In this document: in pieces, positions 61,243 to 64,000 of the stretch
Layout: every line of letters begins with the position of its first letter
Position numbering within the stretch: position 1 is the first letter of the stretch
Assembly (NCBI GenBank): GCA_945909635.1
Contig: OX246690.1
Coordinates: 248,001 to 312,000 of the forward strand
Reading direction: 5' to 3'
Source of the DNA: Clostridioides difficile_A
GTDB taxonomy: Bacteria; Bacillota; Clostridia; Peptostreptococcales; Peptostreptococcaceae
Length of the DNA: 64,000 nucleotides
The notes under the pieces: model-generated
The model's input: only the letters and a program-made list of their open reading frames with translations
Told to the model about the DNA's origin: nothing
The model's database searches: none
Made by a program: the position numbers and the translations under genes

Positions 61243-62445
61243 ATGAAGATACAAGCAGATTCTTATAATATTATTAAAGATATTGGGAATAAAAAAAGCT
61301 CATCTAAGGATAAAGATATAAAAAATAATAAGTTTGAAGACAATTTATGTAAGGCAACAGACAATAAAACAGTTAAAGATAGAAAAGAAACAAGTAATCA
61401 GAATGTTAGCTCAAATAAATCAGAGAAGAGTGATAATGAGTGTCATTTTGAAGATAAAAGTAGCCATTTAGAAGAAGAAAATACATATGAAAAAGATTAC
61501 AGTAAGATTAATGAGATTTTACAACAATTGATAAATCTATTAAAAAATAATGATAAGAAAGACAAAGATATAAACTCTATACTAAATGATATAGAAAAGT
61601 TAAATGTATCAGATGAATTTAAGCAAGAACTTAAACTTAATAAAAATATGTTGAATAAGATTGTAAATCAGAATGCAGAGTTAAATAAGGATAATACAAA
61701 TAAATCTGATGATGTGCAAAATTTAGATATTATGAAGTTAAGAGAGCTTTTAGACAATAATACTAATGGAGACTTTGAAGTGATTAGTAAAACTACAGAG
61801 GAAGATACTAAAAGCGTAGATTTATATAATTTTAATAGTAATAGAATGGACAAGCTTAATTTAAATAAGCAAAGAGAAGAGAGTTCTGATATTTTAGAAA
61901 AACTAGCAGGGGCTAATGGAAATAAGAGCGGAAACTTTAGCCAAGTAATAAATAAAAGTATGGATATAAACAAAACTAAAAATGACAATGTTAATTTAAA
62001 ACATATAGAATCAAATGTAATGGATGATTCGATTAAGGCTATTAAACATATGAAAGCAAATGATATGCAAGAGCTAACAATTAAATTAAGACCAAAAGAG
62101 TTGGGAGACATGAATATACAATTACTAAAAGATAGTGAGAGTATGAAAGCTGTTGTGACTGTTTTTAATAAAGATGTATTTGACTCTATAAATAAAAATA
62201 TCACAGATTTAAAGCAACATCTTGAACTTACAAATGTAAACATAAAAGATGTATCCGTGCAAATGCATAGTGATAATAGAAATACATCAGATACTTTTGA
62301 TAAAGCATTTGAACAGCAGAATAGACAAAATAACCAAGAAAATATGAATAAACAAGGCACAAATAATAAACATAACAATGTAGTCATAGAAGATGAGATT
62401 AAAGAAAATATTATTGATGATGATAGAGTAGATTTATTAGCTTAA
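61243..62445 (+). CDS. fliK: Flagellar hook-length control protein FliK
   Basis: Product of 400 residues. The N-terminal 270 residues are low-complexity, Asn/Lys/Asp/Ser-rich ruler-type sequence. The C-terminal Flg_hook domain is clear (DMQELTIKLRPKELGDMNIQLLKDSESMKAVVTVFNKDVFDSINKNITDLKQHLELTNVNIKDVSVQ). Confidence 0.9.
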   Translation: MKIQADSYNIIKDIGNKKSSSKDKDIKNNKFEDNLCKATDNKTVKDRKETSNQNVSSNKSEKSDNECHFEDKSSHLEEENTYEKDYSKINEILQQLINLLKNNDKKDKDINSILNDIEKLNVSDEFKQELKLNKNMLNKIVNQNAELNKDNTNKSDDVQNLDIMKLRELLDNNTNGDFEVISKTTEEDTKSVDLYNFNSNRMDKLNLNKQREESSDILEKLAGANGNKSGNFSQVINKSMDINKTKNDNVNLKHIESNVMDDSIKAIKHMKANDMQELTIKLRPKELGDMNIQLLKDSESMKAVVTVFNKDVFDSINKNITDLKQHLELTNVNIKDVSVQMHSDNRNTSDTFDKAFEQQNRQNNQENMNKQGTNNKHNNVVIEDEIKENIIDDDRVDLLA

Positions 62446-62462
62446 TAAGGGGGAAGTATTGT

Positions 62463-63053
62463 ATGTACGGAGCAGCAGCTTTAGCAAGTGCTCAAGGAAA
62501 CTATAGGTCAAATAACTTAAACCAGCTTGAAAAAAATATTAATGATATTGCAAATAAACAAGTTAGAAGTAAAGGAAATCAGACAGTAACAGATAATGGA
62601 ACTCCAATTATAGGACAGGGAGACGATGCTGATAAAGATTTATTTATGAAAATACTTGTAGCACAAATGGGTAATCAAGACCCAATGAATCCACAAGACC
62701 CAACGGAGTATGTATCACAATTAGCTCAGTTTGCAACTTTAGAAAAGATGTCTGCTATGAATGATAAGTTAGATGTACTTTTAGCTTTAAGTAACTCTAC
62801 TCTAATAAATTCTGCATTAAGCATGGCAACATCATTAATTGGTAAACAAGTAGAGGTATCTGGAGAAGAAAAAGAAGATGAAAATATTGTAGGTGTAGTA
62901 AAGTCCACATATATAAAAGATGGAGAGGTACACTTAGAGCTGAAAGTAGAAGACAGTGATAAAACTGTAGATGTTAAATATGAAAAATTACTTAAAATAG
63001 GAGAAGTAGATACAAATTCAGATGAAGAAGAAAGTTCTACAGAACAAGTATAA
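62463..63053 (+). CDS. flgD: Flagellar hook cap protein FlgD
   Basis: Product of 196 residues. The FlgD core is DLFMKILVAQMGNQDPMNPQDPTEYVSQLAQFATLEKMSAMNDKL. The C-terminal part is short (the FlgD Ig-like domain is replaced by an acidic tail: DSDKTVDVKYEKLLKIGEVDTNSDEEESS). Confidence 0.94.
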   Translation: MYGAAALASAQGNYRSNNLNQLEKNINDIANKQVRSKGNQTVTDNGTPIIGQGDDADKDLFMKILVAQMGNQDPMNPQDPTEYVSQLAQFATLEKMSAMNDKLDVLLALSNSTLINSALSMATSLIGKQVEVSGEEKEDENIVGVVKSTYIKDGEVHLELKVEDSDKTVDVKYEKLLKIGEVDTNSDEEESSTEQV

Positions 63054-63079
63054 TATTAAACTAGAAAAGAGGTATATTC

Positions 63080-64000
63080 ATGATAAAAGCAATGTATTCA
63101 GGTGTAAGTGGGATGAAAGCAAATCAAACAAAGCTAGATGTAATAGGTAACAATGTAGCAAATGCAGGGACTACTGCTTTTAAGAAAAGTTCTGCTAGAA
63201 TAACAGATTCATTTTATCAAACTGTATTATATGCAAGTGCTCCAACGGCTGCATTAGGGGGAACAAACTTAGGACAAGTAGGTGTAGGTAGTAAGATATC
63301 AAGTATAAATAAAGATATGACACAAGGAAATGTACAACCAACCAATAGACCATCAGATTTAATGATAGATGGAGATGGATATCTTCCAGTAGTAAGGCAA
63401 GGTACAGTTATGTATACAAGAGATGGTTCTTTTAATTTAGATACAGGATTTAAAGCAACAGCTGGAGCTTTGCAAGGTATTTTGGGAGGAAGACTTGTAA
63501 ATGGTGATGGGTATATGTTACAAGGTGAGGTTTATAATGGTAAATATGACGCTGCTACTGGTGAATTTAAAAAAGATGGTGCTGTACAAGGAAAAGAACC
63601 TGTTGTAATACCTCTTCAAAGTATAAGCCCTAAAGACCAGACAGTTCAAAATGTACTAGAGTATAATATATCAAAAGATGGAACAATAGAATTTTTATTA
63701 AGTGATGGACAGAGAACTCAATTTGTATATAACAATATCCCAGCAAATGCACAACCAGGAACACCAACAACAATAGGTATTGATTCTGGTAAACTTCAAA
63801 AAGTACAAACATATGCATTCCAAAATCCAGCAGGACTAGATGCAGAGGGAGGGAACTTATTCAAACCATCAGCAAACTCAGGAGACCCACAAATAGCAGG
63901 AGCTACAGGAACAATAATACAAGGAGCAATAGAAGCTTCCAATGTAGACATAGCAGAAGAATTCACAGAGATGATAATAGCAAGTAGGTCTTTCCAAGCA
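63080..64000 (+). CDS. flgE: Flagellar hook protein FlgE (partial, cut by window end)
   Basis: Starts at ATG 63080 (AAGAGG upstream) and is open for 307 codons to the window edge. The N-terminal MIKAMYSGVSGMKANQTKLDVIGNNVANAGTTAFKKSSARITDSFYQT is the hook/rod family signature; the visible C-terminal part (GAIEASNVDIAEEFTEMIIASRSFQA) is the conserved C-terminal helix start, so only a few residues are missing. Confidence 0.95.
   Translation, partial: MIKAMYSGVSGMKANQTKLDVIGNNVANAGTTAFKKSSARITDSFYQTVLYASAPTAALGGTNLGQVGVGSKISSINKDMTQGNVQPTNRPSDLMIDGDGYLPVVRQGTVMYTRDGSFNLDTGFKATAGALQGILGGRLVNGDGYMLQGEVYNGKYDAATGEFKKDGAVQGKEPVVIPLQSISPKDQTVQNVLEYNISKDGTIEFLLSDGQRTQFVYNNIPANAQPGTPTTIGIDSGKLQKVQTYAFQNPAGLDAEGGNLFKPSANSGDPQIAGATGTIIQGAIEASNVDIAEEFTEMIIASRSFQA

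Noticed and set aside
61668..62387. 239-codon minus-strand open frame opposite fliK
   Set aside because: It mirrors the low-complexity fliK frame; Ser/Leu/Phe-rich composition is what the antisense of Lys/Asn/Asp codons gives. No ribosome-binding site.

Overview
The window is very AT-rich (strong ribosome-binding sites, A/T-ending codons) and reads as a Clostridioides difficile-type chromosome. The evidence is gene order and signature sites: groEL, larB-larC, a guanine riboswitch before guaA, the purECFMNHDL operon, a flagellar region with flgM-fliC, then a glycosylation cassette, then flgB-flgE, a class I c-di-GMP riboswitch and a 154-bp invertible flagellar switch before flgB. The organism call is inference from this combination; no database search was run. 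The window starts inside groEL and ends inside flgE.

Layout. 1-5.0 kb: groEL 3' end, larB, larC (split by a -1 frameshift at an A10 tract) and guaA. 5.0-6.0 kb: a decayed stretch that still carries a complete minus-strand c-di-GMP riboswitch and a 58-codon ORF. 6.0-10.8 kb: a lipoprotein metallophosphatase, a LysR regulator divergent from a two-gene chromate-type transporter, a relic of a MerR-promoter gene and a sugar O-acetyltransferase. 11.1-13.4 kb: a membrane GGDEF-EAL protein with an intact-looking EAL half. 13.6-19.7 kb: a fructose-family PTS locus (BglG-type activator, EIIA, EIIC, EIIB, tagatose-bisphosphate aldolase GatZ/KbaZ-like subunit, HAD phosphatase). 19.9-20.4 kb: two small minus-strand genes, at least one a CotF-type spore coat protein. 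21.0-31.8 kb: the purine operon. 32.1-41.1 kb: late flagellar genes, with three sigma-D-like promoters. 41.2-54.3 kb: flagellin glycosylation cassette. 54.5-64 kb: regulated leader and early flagellar genes.

How the parts connect. c-di-GMP recurs: a probable phosphodiesterase, the flgB leader riboswitch (an off switch by its alternative pairings) and a second riboswitch before an orphan small ORF. The flagellar region is controlled at several levels: riboswitch, DNA inversion, sigma-D/FlgM, and probably CsrA/FliW acting on a hairpin in the fliC leader.

The most interesting region is the cassette between fliC and the flgB leader. It holds five glycosyltransferase reading frames (one fused to a GT2 and a methyltransferase-like tail, one broken at an A10 tract), two SPASM-type radical SAM proteins, and a CDP-sugar set (glucose-1-phosphate cytidylyltransferase, RmlC-like epimerase, SDR reductase/epimerase) with no recognisable CDP-glucose 4,6-dehydratase. 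A G8 tract near the 5' end of one glycosyltransferase and the A10 tract in another make slipped-strand variation of the flagellin glycan plausible. I could not match this gene content to the flagellin-modification loci I know, so it may make an undescribed glycan.
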